NCBI RefSeq assembly: GCF_004331675.1
Contig: NZ_SJSN01000012.1
Location: 1-64,000 of the forward strand
Reading direction: 5' to 3'
Length of the DNA stretch: 64,000 nucleotides
Origin: Pedobacter frigidisoli
Lineage (GTDB): Bacteria > Bacteroidota > Bacteroidia > Sphingobacteriales > Sphingobacteriaceae
In this document: piece by piece, positions 53,248 through 62,767 of the stretch
How the letters are laid out: every line of letters begins with the position of its first letter
Numbering within the stretch: the first letter of the stretch is position 1
Translations under genes and position numbers: made by a program
Notes under the pieces: model-generated
What the model saw: the letters and a program-made list of their open reading frames with translations, nothing else
Database searches by the model: none
Told to the model about the DNA's origin: nothing

Positions 53248-53976
53248 ATGTCAAAATCTTCAATAGAGTGGACACAACAAACCTGGAATCCAACTACTGG
53301 TTGCGATAAATTGACTGCAGGCTGTAAATTTTGTTATGCAGAAACAATGACAAAAAGGCTTAAGGGAATGGGACAGGAAAAATATAGCCAAGGCTTTAAA
53401 TTTAGGATACACCCTGCAACTCTGCTTATACCATATACCTGGAAAAAACCTCAAGTTGTATTTGTTAATTCAATGAGCGATCTATTTCATAAGGAAATAC
53501 CACTTGATTACATTCAGAGCGTATTTAAAGTTATGAATGAGACACCACAACATACCTATCAGGTATTAACTAAACGAGGTGATGTTTTAATCAAATACGC
53601 TCCATTTTTAAATTTCACACCTAATATATGGATTGGAGTGAGTGTTGAGGATGATAGAGTTTTGGAAAGAATTGATTTATTACGCCAAGTGGATGCCCAT
53701 GTGAGATTTCTTTCATTGGAACCATTGTTAGGACCCTTGAAGAACTTAAATCTGACGGGTATACATTGGGTAATTGTCGGTGGTGAGAGTGGGTTTAAAG
53801 CAAGGCCTATGGACCCAGATTGGGTGGAGGAAATCAGAATTCAATGTGAAACATCAAACGTACCGTTCTTCTTCAAGCAATGGGGTGGAAAAAATAAGAA
53901 ACTATCCGGCAGGATATTAAATGGACGAACATATGATGAAATGCCGATTGAGTCAGATGAAATACAGCATGTATGA
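53248..53976 (+). CDS. DUF5131 (phage Gp37/Gp68-like) three-Cys-motif protein
   Basis: This encodes 242 residues. The N-terminus SSIEWTQQTWNPTTGCDKLT then GCKFCYAETM shows the three-Cys cluster (C at about 19, 27 and 30), similar to iron-sulfur clusters of radical-SAM-like enzymes related to spore photoproduct lyase. The conserved IPLDYIQSVFKVMNETPQHT and WVIVGGESGFKARPMDPDW follow. The start codon directly follows the tcmP stop. The function is unknown. With TcmP it likely forms one enzyme system. Confidence 0.88.
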   Translation: MSKSSIEWTQQTWNPTTGCDKLTAGCKFCYAETMTKRLKGMGQEKYSQGFKFRIHPATLLIPYTWKKPQVVFVNSMSDLFHKEIPLDYIQSVFKVMNETPQHTYQVLTKRGDVLIKYAPFLNFTPNIWIGVSVEDDRVLERIDLLRQVDAHVRFLSLEPLLGPLKNLNLTGIHWVIVGGESGFKARPMDPDWVEEIRIQCETSNVPFFFKQWGGKNKKLSGRILNGRTYDEMPIESDEIQHV

Positions 53977-55338
53977 TCATTTACTATAAAGAACTTTATC
54001 AACGAAACAAACAGCTTTTTTGAATGAGGTATTTCGTTTAACTCCCGTTTCTGCAATTCTGTCTATTAGGGCCAAAAAATAGTCTTTGTTTTTTAATAAA
54101 ATTTCTGCAGTTATGTTAGTTAAGGCTGTTGTTACTAAAGTAGTTTCCTTGCTTAATAGTTCATTTGAGATTTCTGCATATTCTATTAATGAATTATAAA
54201 TTAAGCTTCTTTTAACTTTACTATTTGATGATACTGGCTTTTTATACTTTTCAGATACAGCCGATAGAAGTTGTTTCGTGATATTTCCGTTATCTAAAAC
54301 TTCAGTGATATCCTTATCAATTACTCCATGTATTCCGTAGTCGTAATCTATTGACAATCTTTCAATTATTTTATCTTTGGTAGTGCTGTTTATAACTTTC
54401 TCATCAACACTATTAAGGTGGTCGATAACTTCTTTATTGGTAAAACCATGTTCGTTAATAAAAAAGTGTATCGGAAAATATTGACTTGATAACGTGATTA
54501 ATTTCTCAAGAACTAGGAGTGGACATTCACATTTACCGCTTGTAAAATATTTCAATATGTCCCGTTCATATAAGTTCGAAGGCACTTGTTTTTCTATAAC
54601 CTCCATATGATCCAGATTTCCAGTTTGTATTTCTCCTTTAATAACGTATGCCGGAGAACCCTCTTTTTCAACGAATTCACCTAACTTAATAATATTCAAA
54701 TTAGCTAAGATTTTCTCGTCAAGAACAAATTTCGGCATTCTATTACCCGTATCTATCACTCCTGATTTGGTATCAAGAATTGCTGCATTTTCACCTATTT
54801 CAATTAGTTTGTTAATATTTCCAACCACTTTATTTACCCCATTAGAGATTTCCTCAGCAATTAAAGTCCTTAAATCAGAAGCCATTATTTTAGAAGTTTG
54901 AGCAGGATAACGGAAATAAATTTCACCAAGCTTGAATTCTGCTGAATCAACTTTGAGGATTACTGGACGTGTAATCGCTTTTTCGACAATCAAAAAACCC
55001 ACAACTTTACCCAAAAAATTCTTAGTAAGAAATGAATATCTAAATGAACCATCCAAACCGGTATTTATGGTTGAGCTTATGTATCGATTGTCAAGATTTT
55101 CGAATTCTGCTTTAATACCCACTACTTCTTTTTCAGGCGAAATTCCGAAAATAATTGTTCCTCCAGCATTATTTGCAAATGCTGAAATAGTTTTCAGGTA
55201 CTGCTTGTCGATTGTATCAGATTTCACTTGAAGGCTTGACTTGAATTCTAAGGTTTCGCTTTCTTCTAGCGTCGTTGACAATACTGGTTTGGTTACATCG
55301 AGACTTTTTTCAAAGTCTAACAAAATTTCATCTTTCAT
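53977..55338 (-). CDS. AlbA/Schlafen-like putative DNA-binding protein
   Basis: This encodes 453 residues. The domain at about residues 25-160 matches AlbA_2/Schlafen: ESETLEFKSSLQVKSDTI, KTISAFANNAGGTIIFGISP and EIYFRYPAQTSKIM. The rest includes a helical region without a family match. Proteins of this type occur in anti-phage and stress loci, either as regulators or as RNA-acting effectors. Its end abuts the end of the DUF5131 gene with no gap, and its start faces imuA across 173 bp containing a 34-bp palindrome. It may be part of the TcmP system or regulate the palindrome. Confidence 0.78.
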   Translation of the reverse strand: MKDEILLDFEKSLDVTKPVLSTTLEESETLEFKSSLQVKSDTIDKQYLKTISAFANNAGGTIIFGISPEKEVVGIKAEFENLDNRYISSTINTGLDGSFRYSFLTKNFLGKVVGFLIVEKAITRPVILKVDSAEFKLGEIYFRYPAQTSKIMASDLRTLIAEEISNGVNKVVGNINKLIEIGENAAILDTKSGVIDTGNRMPKFVLDEKILANLNIIKLGEFVEKEGSPAYVIKGEIQTGNLDHMEVIEKQVPSNLYERDILKYFTSGKCECPLLVLEKLITLSSQYFPIHFFINEHGFTNKEVIDHLNSVDEKVINSTTKDKIIERLSIDYDYGIHGVIDKDITEVLDNGNITKQLLSAVSEKYKKPVSSNSKVKRSLIYNSLIEYAEISNELLSKETTLVTTALTNITAEILLKNKDYFLALIDRIAETGVKRNTSFKKAVCFVDKVLYSK

Positions 55339-55421
55339 AAATTTGAGAGGTTAATGATGTTAAATTTAAGATAAAATTACTGTATATTTTAATCTGTACT
55401 TTTATTATTGTTGAAAAATGC

Positions 55422-55476
55422 ACTAAAATTGTTAGTAATTACTAACAATTTTAGTAATAGCTTTGTTGTTACTAAA
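55422..55476. promoter_or_regulatory. 34-bp perfect palindrome plus overlapping inverted repeat
   Basis: Bases 55422-55455 form a perfect palindrome with half-site ACTAAAATTGTTAGTAA. Its right edge overlaps a second inverted repeat, TTTAGTAA (55450-55457) with TTACTAAA (55469-55476), 11 bp apart. It lies between the divergent AlbA-like and imuA starts and is the obvious operator of one or both. An SOS-type repressor site is possible but unproven. Confidence 0.7.
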
Positions 55477-55511
55477 GTCTTACGCAAACTTATAGCGTTT
55501 GATAAGTAACG

Positions 55512-56264
55512 ATGACAGCGGAAAAACAGGAAATATTAACCAGGCTCAGACAGCAGATTTCAGTAGCGCAGGGATTTAAACCCAGCCCTATCTCTATTGG
55601 CGAGGGCTTTGGGCTGGGCGAAATCGAAGCCTGTTTTTCGAATAACGTTTTTCCCACCGGCACCATCCACGAGTTCCTCGCAGAGCATCCAGAAGACGCC
55701 GCAGCCAGCGAAGGCTTTATCGCAGGCCTTTTAGCCAAGCTCATGGAAAACGGAAACTCCTGCCTATGGATCAGCCGGAATAGAAAGCTTTTTCCGCCAT
55801 CACTTGAAACCTACGGCGTTGATCCCCAGCAGATCATATTCCTGGACCTTTACTATACCAAGGAAATCCTCTGGGTCATGGAAGAGGCGCTGAAATGCGA
55901 GGGCCTGGCCTGCGTGATCGCTGAAATCCCGGATATCGACTTTGCCCAGAGCCGCAGGTTGCAACTTGCAACCGAGAAAAGCCACGTTACGGGAATAATC
56001 TTAAGAAAAGCGCCAAAGCGAAGCTTATCTGCAACATGCTGCTCGGCAAGATGGCAGATCAAGCCCCAGCCCACAGCACTCAACGACAATATCCCAGGCG
56101 TGGGCAACCCAAGATGGGAAGTCAACCTGTTGAAAGTAAAAAACGGAGAAGGCGGGAAATTCTACATCGAATGGGCAGAGGACAGGTTTGCTCCTTTTGA
56201 AAGCCAAGAAACAAAACCCCAGCACCAAACCATTACGCTACCAGAAAGGGGGCTGATTGCATGA
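55512..56264 (+). CDS. imuA: ImuA, RecA-like mutasome protein
   Basis: This encodes 250 residues. The opening EILTRLRQQISVAQGFKPSP, then GLGEIEACFSNNVFPTGTIH, resembles the RecA/ImuA core fold. ASEGFIAGLLAKLMENGNSC and LWISRNRKLFPPSLETYGV follow. ImuA lacks a full Walker A in this family. It assists ImuB and DnaE2 in damage-induced mutagenic synthesis. It overlaps imuB by 4 bp. Control is probably through the palindromic operator at 55422-55476. Confidence 0.85.
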   Translation: MTAEKQEILTRLRQQISVAQGFKPSPISIGEGFGLGEIEACFSNNVFPTGTIHEFLAEHPEDAAASEGFIAGLLAKLMENGNSCLWISRNRKLFPPSLETYGVDPQQIIFLDLYYTKEILWVMEEALKCEGLACVIAEIPDIDFAQSRRLQLATEKSHVTGIILRKAPKRSLSATCCSARWQIKPQPTALNDNIPGVGNPRWEVNLLKVKNGEGGKFYIEWAEDRFAPFESQETKPQHQTITLPERGLIA

Positions 56265-57754
56265 GGTATTTAAGTATTTATTTCACCAATCTTTTATGCG
56301 ACTACCTCGCCACGAGAAAACCGGAGCTAAAGGGTAAAGTCTATGTGTTCACCATGTCACAGGGCAACCGCATCATGGTCACCGCATCTTCCAAAGAAGC
56401 AGAAAAACAGGGCATATTTGCCAACTCAGTCCTAGCCGACGCCAAGGCACTTGTCCCTGATATCCTGACCTTTGATGACAGGATCGATTTCAATAAAAAG
56501 CTACTCATCCGGATTGCCAAATGGGCCATCAGGTACTCGCCCATTGTCTCCATCGACCTGCCCGATGGAATCATCATTGACTCCAGCGGCTGCTCACATT
56601 TGCTTGGAGGCGAAGGCAACTATCTGGAAACCATATTAAACAAGTTAAAAGAATCCGGCTATAACTGCCGTGGAGCGATCTCGGACACCATTGGCACTTC
56701 CTGGGCGATAGCCAGACTGGGCAGAAAATCCCCGATCATTGGACCAGGCCAGCAGTATAATGCCCTTTTGAATCTTCCCCCAATGGCCTTGCGATTGGAA
56801 CAACCTATCATCCAGCGATTGCACAAACTCGGCTTTGACAAGATCGGAAAGTTCATCCAGCTCCCAGCCTCCATGCTCCGCCGAAGGTTTGGACAGGAAT
56901 TCTTGATCCGCCTTGGCCAAGCCCTAGGTACTGAAGAGGAAACCCTCGACCCCATCATCCTCAAGCCACCATTCGAGGAAAGGCTTTTTTGCCTTGAACC
57001 CATCCGTACCAAACCTGCCATAGAAATCGCCATTGAAAAACTTTTGGAACAATTATGTGCCAGATTGGAAAAGGAGGGGCTTGGTATAAGATCAGCAGAG
57101 CTTAAGGGCTATAGATTGGATGGCCAAGTAACGGAGACCAAAATAGGTACTAACCAACCAACCCACCAGATCCCCCATCTAGCCAAGCTTTTCGAGCTGA
57201 AGATTGCCCAGATCGAGCCTGCTCTTGGCATCGAACTATTCATTCTGAGCGCTACCAAGACAGAGCCCGTACTGACCCATCAGGAAAAGCTATGGAGCGG
57301 AAAACCCGGCCTGGCTGATAAGAATCTAGCACAGCTACTCGACAGGCTTGCCGGAAAGGTCGGTCCACAGGCTATCCGAAGATATATCCCGCAGGCACAT
57401 TACTGGCCGGAGCGTTCTCTGAGGCCAGCGGTATCGCTCGAGGAAAAAACAGAGATCAAGTGGCAAAAGGCTAACCCAAGGCCGATGGAAATGCTGCATA
57501 AACCCGCCTCGATCCAGGTGACAGCCCCCATCCCCGATTACCCGCCGATGAACTTCCGATACAGGGACGAGCTGCACCTTGTCAGAAAAGCCGACGGCCC
57601 GGAACGGATCGAACGGGAATGGTGGATGGAACCGGGCGAACACCGCGATTACTATATCCTAGAAGACGATAAGGGCAGGCGGTACTGGGTCTTTAGATCC
57701 GGACACTATGACGAAGAGCATTCTACCTGGTTCCTGCACGGGTTTTTTGCATAA
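56261..57754 (+). CDS. imuB: ImuB, Y-family polymerase-like mutasome subunit
   Basis: This encodes 497 residues. It has the palm/fingers layout of Y-family polymerases: MRYLSIYFTNLLCDYLATRK, GIFANSVLADAKALVPDI and DLPDGIIIDSSGCSHLLGGE. The catalytic acidic residues are not all in place (the first strand has YF instead of D-x-D), as is usual for ImuB, which is an adaptor rather than a polymerase. The C-terminus ends YYILEDDKGRRYWVFRSGHY and HGFFA. It bridges DnaE2 to the sliding clamp. It lies 24 bp before dnaE2. Confidence 0.9.
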   Translation: MRYLSIYFTNLLCDYLATRKPELKGKVYVFTMSQGNRIMVTASSKEAEKQGIFANSVLADAKALVPDILTFDDRIDFNKKLLIRIAKWAIRYSPIVSIDLPDGIIIDSSGCSHLLGGEGNYLETILNKLKESGYNCRGAISDTIGTSWAIARLGRKSPIIGPGQQYNALLNLPPMALRLEQPIIQRLHKLGFDKIGKFIQLPASMLRRRFGQEFLIRLGQALGTEEETLDPIILKPPFEERLFCLEPIRTKPAIEIAIEKLLEQLCARLEKEGLGIRSAELKGYRLDGQVTETKIGTNQPTHQIPHLAKLFELKIAQIEPALGIELFILSATKTEPVLTHQEKLWSGKPGLADKNLAQLLDRLAGKVGPQAIRRYIPQAHYWPERSLRPAVSLEEKTEIKWQKANPRPMEMLHKPASIQVTAPIPDYPPMNFRYRDELHLVRKADGPERIEREWWMEPGEHRDYYILEDDKGRRYWVFRSGHYDEEHSTWFLHGFFA

Positions 57755-57778
57755 CAAAATAAATGAGAGAAAACGATT

Positions 57779-60700
57779 ATGGGCTACTGCGAACTACAGG
57801 TCACTTCCAACTTCAGCTTTTTAAGGGGCGCATCGCACCCCGAAGAACTGATCGAACAGGCAGCCATTTTCGGCTACCCAAAGATCGCCATTACCGACGT
57901 GAACTCTTTGGCAGGAATTGTCCGTGCCCATTCCGCAGCCAGAAAGCTTGACATCGAAATTATCCCAGCCTGTAGACTTGACCTTTTGGACGGACCCAGT
58001 CTACTTGCATACCCAACGGATAGAGAAGCCTACTCCAGACTTTCAGCCATGCTCAGCGAAGGAAACTTCCGCGCCGAAAAGGGCAAATGTTTTTTATACC
58101 GGAATGATGTTTTTGCAAATAAGGAAGGTATTCTCTTTATTGCCATTCCACCTGATGAGCTGGGCAAGGGCTTTGATTTCGAGCTCAGTTTTCCCCACGC
58201 CCTAAAAGAGTATAAGGAAAATCTCGGCTCCTCACTTTTCCTAGCCGCCAACCGTAGTTACCAAGGCCAGGACCAGAAACGGCTGTTCCGTTTGGATGAG
58301 CTCAGCAAAAAACTGAAGGTTCCACTGGTCGCAACCAATGACGTCTATTACCATCACGCCGAACGACGCGAACTCCAGGATATCCTCACCTGCGTCCGCG
58401 AGAAATGCACCATCCACAATGCCGGCTTTCGCCTCATGATGAATGCCGAACGGCATTTAAAACCGATCGAAGAAATGCAACGGCTGTTTCGCCAATATCC
58501 CCAGGCCATTGAAAATACGCTGATCATCGCTGAAAAATGCCAGTTCACTTTAGACAGTCTAGAATATGTTTACCCCGAAGAAATTTTATCTGGCGACAGG
58601 GCACCACAGGAGGAACTGGAATATCTGACCTGGAAGGGTGCCGAGGAGATGTTCGGACTTCCCCTGCCCGAAAAAGTCATCAATAACATCAACCACGAAA
58701 TGAAGTTCGTCAAGGAAATGAACTACGCCTCCTATTTCCTGACCGTTTATGATATCGTCAAGTTCGCAAGGGAGCAGAAGATTTTGTGCCAAGGCAGGGG
58801 CTCTGCCGCCAACTCCACCATCTGTTATTGTTTGGGCATCACCTCGGTCGATCCGACCAAGTTCGACCTGTTATTTGAACGTTTCATCTCCTCAGCGAGA
58901 AATGAGCCGCCAGATATCGACGTCGATTTTGAGCACGAGCGCAGGGAAGAAGTCATCCAGTACATCTACAATAAATATGGCCGTGACCGGGCAGCAATCG
59001 TCGCTACCGTGACCCAGCTCCACCAGAAGGGAGCACTTCGCGACGTAGCGAAGGCAATGGGCCTGTCAGCCGATACCATCGACCGGCTATCGGCCTCAAT
59101 CTGGGAACTTACAGATGAATGGTTCGAAAGCAATCGGGTGACTGAACAGGGACTGAACCCGAGAGATCCGCTCCTTGTAAAAGTATTAGAACTAACCCGC
59201 CAGATGATGGGCTTTCCCCGGCAATTGGGCCAGCATACTGGCGGCTTTGTGATTACAAGAGGCAAGCTCACTGACCTCTGCCCAATCTTCCACGCCAGAA
59301 TGGAAAACCGCACCAACATCGAATGGAACAAGGATGACATCGATGCACTTGGGTTTCTGAAGATCGATGTACTGGCCCTGGGCATGCTGACCTGTATCAG
59401 AAAGGGGTTTGATCTGGCTAAAAAGCATTATAATTTGGATTTAACTTTAGCTTCCATCAACAGGGAAGATGACCCCAAGGTCTATGAAATGATCAGCGCA
59501 GCTGATACCATTGGCGTCTTCCAGATCGAGAGCCGGGCGCAGCAGCAGATGTTGCCAAGACTCCGGCCCAAATGTTTTTATGACCTGGTGATCGAGGTGG
59601 CCATCGTCCGTCCTGGGCCTATCCAGGGTGATATGGTGCATCCCTATTTAAGGCGAAGAAATAAAGAGGAACCAGTGGAGTACCCATCCAAGGAACTGGA
59701 GGAAATACTGGGCAAAACGCTTGGCGTACCGCTATTCCAGGAGCAGGCGATGAAGATCGCCATCGTGGCTGCCGGCTTTACCCCTGCCGAGGCCGATGAG
59801 CTCCGCCGCAGCATGGCTACCTTCAAGATGCACGGAATGGTGACTAGGTTTGAAAAACAGTTGGTCGAGGGCATGACAGCTAGAGGTTATACCGAGGAAT
59901 TTGCAAGGCGGGTATTTAAGCAACTCGAAGGATTTGGCAGCTACGGTTTTCCAGAAAGCCACGCGGCCAGTTTTGCCCTTCTTGTTTACGTGTCCTGCTG
60001 GATGAAATGCTATTACCCCGATGTATTTGCCTGCGCGATCCTCAACTCGCTTCCGATGGGCTTTTACCAGCCGGCCCAACTGGTCATCGATGCCCGAAAT
60101 CACGGCGTAGAGGTAAGGGAGATTGACGTAAACGTTTCGCTTTGGGATAATTTCCTTCAGGAAAAAGCGGGAAAGTATTGTACACTGAGATTGGGCTTTA
60201 GGCAGATCTCGGGGATAAAGGAAAATGACATCGAGGCCTTGGTCCTCGGCCGGGGAACTGGCTATAAAAACCTTCACTCTCTACTTGATGCAGGGGTATC
60301 CCTTGCTGCACTGGAAAAACTCGCCGATGCAGATGCGTTCCGATCGTTTGGCCTAGATCGTCGTCAAGCGCTTTGGGAAGTAACGGCACTCAAGGACCGT
60401 CCTGTTGCACTTTTTAAAGGGCAGCCCTCGGAATCCGATAAAGAGCAGCAGATCCAATTGCCACTGATGAGCAAGGGCGAACACGTCGTACAGGATTATG
60501 CCGCTACCGCGCTATCACTGAAAGCACATCCGGTAAGCCTGGTCCGCGAAAAGCTCAAGCTTTTTAATGTCAGATCCTCGCAGGAAATCCGCGATACCCA
60601 GGACGGGCGGACCGCAAAAGTCGCTGGACTGGTCATCGTACGCCAAAGACCTGGAACAGCTGGCGGCGTCTGTTTCATTTCGATCGAGGATGAGACCGGC

Positions 60701-61012
60701 TTCTCAAACCTTGTGGTATTTGAAAAGCTCTTCGAGACCTACCGAAAGGAAATCCTGCATGCCAGGCTACTGATGGTGGAGGGAAAGGTTCAAAAGGAAA
60801 GTGGCGTGGTCAACGTGATCGTAAGTAAATGTTTTGATTTTACCGGCCTGTTAAAGGACATCACCACCAGCAAGGATGACGAACTCCCCATCCTTACCCT
60901 TTCCCGCTCAGACGAAAAATCACCGCTCTATCCAACAGCAGAAAACAAACGCTCACAGGTCAGGACAACGGATACAAAGGAAGCCTTTCATGGAGGCCGA
61001 AATTTTAAATAA
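57779..61012 (+). CDS. dnaE2: DnaE2, error-prone DNA polymerase III alpha
   Basis: This encodes 1077 residues, normal for DnaE2. The PHP domain at the start has SNFSFLRGASHPEELIEQAA and IAITDVNSLAGIVRAH. The catalytic palm has CQGRGSAANSTICYCLGIT and the metal-binding DIDVDF near residues 379-384. A helix-hairpin-helix region and an OB fold (AKVAGLVIVRQRPGTAGGV) follow. The start is the ATG at 57779; an ATG at 57764 is out of frame. It performs translesion synthesis with ImuA and ImuB. It sits 8 bp before the alkB-like gene. Confidence 0.94.
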   Translation: MGYCELQVTSNFSFLRGASHPEELIEQAAIFGYPKIAITDVNSLAGIVRAHSAARKLDIEIIPACRLDLLDGPSLLAYPTDREAYSRLSAMLSEGNFRAEKGKCFLYRNDVFANKEGILFIAIPPDELGKGFDFELSFPHALKEYKENLGSSLFLAANRSYQGQDQKRLFRLDELSKKLKVPLVATNDVYYHHAERRELQDILTCVREKCTIHNAGFRLMMNAERHLKPIEEMQRLFRQYPQAIENTLIIAEKCQFTLDSLEYVYPEEILSGDRAPQEELEYLTWKGAEEMFGLPLPEKVINNINHEMKFVKEMNYASYFLTVYDIVKFAREQKILCQGRGSAANSTICYCLGITSVDPTKFDLLFERFISSARNEPPDIDVDFEHERREEVIQYIYNKYGRDRAAIVATVTQLHQKGALRDVAKAMGLSADTIDRLSASIWELTDEWFESNRVTEQGLNPRDPLLVKVLELTRQMMGFPRQLGQHTGGFVITRGKLTDLCPIFHARMENRTNIEWNKDDIDALGFLKIDVLALGMLTCIRKGFDLAKKHYNLDLTLASINREDDPKVYEMISAADTIGVFQIESRAQQQMLPRLRPKCFYDLVIEVAIVRPGPIQGDMVHPYLRRRNKEEPVEYPSKELEEILGKTLGVPLFQEQAMKIAIVAAGFTPAEADELRRSMATFKMHGMVTRFEKQLVEGMTARGYTEEFARRVFKQLEGFGSYGFPESHAASFALLVYVSCWMKCYYPDVFACAILNSLPMGFYQPAQLVIDARNHGVEVREIDVNVSLWDNFLQEKAGKYCTLRLGFRQISGIKENDIEALVLGRGTGYKNLHSLLDAGVSLAALEKLADADAFRSFGLDRRQALWEVTALKDRPVALFKGQPSESDKEQQIQLPLMSKGEHVVQDYAATALSLKAHPVSLVREKLKLFNVRSSQEIRDTQDGRTAKVAGLVIVRQRPGTAGGVCFISIEDETGFSNLVVFEKLFETYRKEILHARLLMVEGKVQKESGVVNVIVSKCFDFTGLLKDITTSKDDELPILTLSRSDEKSPLYPTAENKRSQVRTTDTKEAFHGGRNFK

Positions 61013-61020
61013 CCAATAAT

Positions 61021-61626
61021 ATGGAACAATTAGCTTTTTTCCCCGAGTGTGGACAGACCAAAGGACTGCCCATTGATGTTTTGGAATATATCCCAAATCT
61101 TTTTGAGGCTTCGCTTGGCGCAGCGCTAATGGAAAAATTTATCAAATATACCCATTGGACCCAAAAGATCGTAAACATGTATGACAAGCAGGTCATCACC
61201 CCACGCCTTTCGGCCTGGTTTGCGGACCAGGACACCTATGATTATACCTCCATCCGCAAATCGGCACCAAACCGCTGGACCCCAGAGCTGCTGATGATAA
61301 AGCGGATCGTTGAGCCCATAGCCGGGGTGACTTTCAACAGCGTACTGCTGAATTATTACCGGGACGGAAAAGACTCTGTTGCCTGGCACAGCGACAATGA
61401 AAAAGCGCTGGGCACCCATCCTACCATTGCTTCGGTCACCTTTGGACAAGTACGGGCCTTTGATATCCGAAATAAAGCGGATCACAGTGAAAAATATTCG
61501 GTCAGGCTGGAACACGGTTCGCTGCTGCTGATGAAGGGAGATCTACAATCCAAATGGGAACACCGCATAGCAAAATCGACCAGACACATGAAACCCCGTA
61601 ACCTGACCTTCAGGATAGTTATATGA
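61021..61626 (+). CDS. AlkB-like 2-oxoglutarate/Fe(II) dioxygenase
   Basis: This encodes 201 residues. The iron-binding H-x-D lies in VAWHSDNEKALG near residues 123-125. The second His is in WEHRIAKS near residue 180. The 2-oxoglutarate-binding Arg residues are in RNLTFRIVI at the end. A substrate-binding lid is visible at FNSVLLNYYRDGKDS. It likely removes alkyl groups from DNA or RNA bases, complementing the mutasome in the same operon, 8 bp after dnaE2. Confidence 0.9.
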   Translation: MEQLAFFPECGQTKGLPIDVLEYIPNLFEASLGAALMEKFIKYTHWTQKIVNMYDKQVITPRLSAWFADQDTYDYTSIRKSAPNRWTPELLMIKRIVEPIAGVTFNSVLLNYYRDGKDSVAWHSDNEKALGTHPTIASVTFGQVRAFDIRNKADHSEKYSVRLEHGSLLLMKGDLQSKWEHRIAKSTRHMKPRNLTFRIVI

Positions 61627-61712
61627 AGCCCTATCAGGCCAAAATAAATCATAGCAGGGCTTTTAGGGATTGTCAAAAGGCGTTATAAAAAAGGAACATA
61701 TTGCCTAAAACA

Positions 61713-62096
61713 ATGGGCAGGATCGAGAAAGAGAATATAAAAAAAGCGGTTACATCCCCGTCAGACCCGATCGGGCTGGGCAACATCTTCGATGTTTTTT
61801 CGCGGCTTGAAGATATTGCCGGGCTACTCTCAGAGTTCCTGCCACAGATGGAAAGGCTCATCAAACTAATGCAAAACACCACTCAGATTTCCACACCTAA
61901 AGCCACAAGCCTGGACAGCAACCTACAGGAGAAAGTGACCGAACTTCTATCGATTGCCAAGCAAACCCATGAAAGTTCCAATTTTGTCAGGATGGTTTTC
62001 ACCCAGGAAAAGCCTAAAAAAACCAAGAAAAAAGAAGACAAATCCGAGGCGGTAAATGAGTATCTCCGCAAGTACAACAGATCAATGAAATTATAA
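61713..62096 (+). CDS. Hypothetical helical protein after the DNA-damage operon
   Basis: I choose the ATG at 61713 (MGRIEKENIKKAV), giving 127 residues; a TTG at 61701 is possible. The protein is helical and basic at the C-terminus (KPKKTKKKEDKSEAVNEYLR), with an amphipathic stretch FSRLEDIAGLLSEFLPQMER. No family is recognised. It lies 86 bp after the AlkB-like gene on the same strand. The lysine-rich tail suggests nucleic-acid contact, but no function can be assigned. Confidence 0.55.
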   Translation: MGRIEKENIKKAVTSPSDPIGLGNIFDVFSRLEDIAGLLSEFLPQMERLIKLMQNTTQISTPKATSLDSNLQEKVTELLSIAKQTHESSNFVRMVFTQEKPKKTKKKEDKSEAVNEYLRKYNRSMKL

Positions 62097-62452
62097 GCTG
62101 CCCTATCCAGACCTATCATTTCTACCAACGACTTATCAACTACAAAAACACTGAACTACATCATTTTAAACCGAAATCAAAATCTGTGAATATTGGTTTG
62201 TCACCTACTAGCATAATAATCAAAACTGCATTAAACGCAAGTTTTGACACTCTATAATCTCGTTTTGGTGTTAAAATCGATGTTTTTGGACTTCATCTTC
62301 TATCAAAGGAAAATCGAGGAAATTGGCGTTAAAGAAATTAATAATAAATATTTCTGATAATTAACAATTTAGTAAAAGTATCGTAATCTTTCCAAATTTC
62401 AAAAATGTGGCATGTTAAAATTTTCTATTTGCTTTTCTTTTGTGTTTGCTTA
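62097..62452. other. AT-rich intergenic stretch without a gene
   Basis: No coding frame of note. A bulged hairpin with arms CAAAACT and AGTTTTG lies near 62221-62247. The rest is AT-rich spacer between converging genes. An attachment site of the island could lie here or further right, but none can be recognised without its partner. Confidence 0.3.
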
Positions 62453-62767
62453 TTAATAAATCTTCACAACTATCTTGAATTTCCGTTGCTGTAAATGTCT
62501 AATTGAAATAATCCATTTGGTTAGGTCTGATCTAGAAAAATAAAGGCGTTTCCCCTGCTTATAATAAGGGATTTGTCTATTATGGACTTTACTATAAATA
62601 GTATTAACCGAAAGTGTTAGCATCGTAGCTGCCTGGTTGATGTTTAAAAACTGCTCTGCGCTCTCATCTTTAAGATTTTCTTTAGCTAACAGCAGTTGAT
62701 ACATTTTGTCCAACTTTTCATTAATTTTTTCAACCGCTCTAGGAAGATCATCGAAAGTAGTTTTCAT
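62453..62767 (-). CDS. Helix-turn-helix protein, excisionase-like
   Basis: I choose the ATG at 62767 (MKTTFDDLPRAVEKI), giving 104 residues. A short N-terminal coiled coil (EKINEKLDKMYQLLLAKE) precedes a MerR/excisionase-type HTH with FLNINQAATMLTLSVNTIYS and IPYYKQGKRLYFSRSDLTKW. Such proteins are standard members of Bacteroidota integrative elements, where they control excision or mobilization. It marks the right part of the island. No integrase is seen in the window. Confidence 0.8.
   Translation of the reverse strand: MKTTFDDLPRAVEKINEKLDKMYQLLLAKENLKDESAEQFLNINQAATMLTLSVNTIYSKVHNRQIPYYKQGKRLYFSRSDLTKWIISIRHLQQRKFKIVVKIY

Noticed and set aside
57763..57951. Upstream ATG as an alternative start for dnaE2
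   Set aside because: It is in a different frame from the PHP domain. The ATG at 57779 begins the conserved N-terminus.
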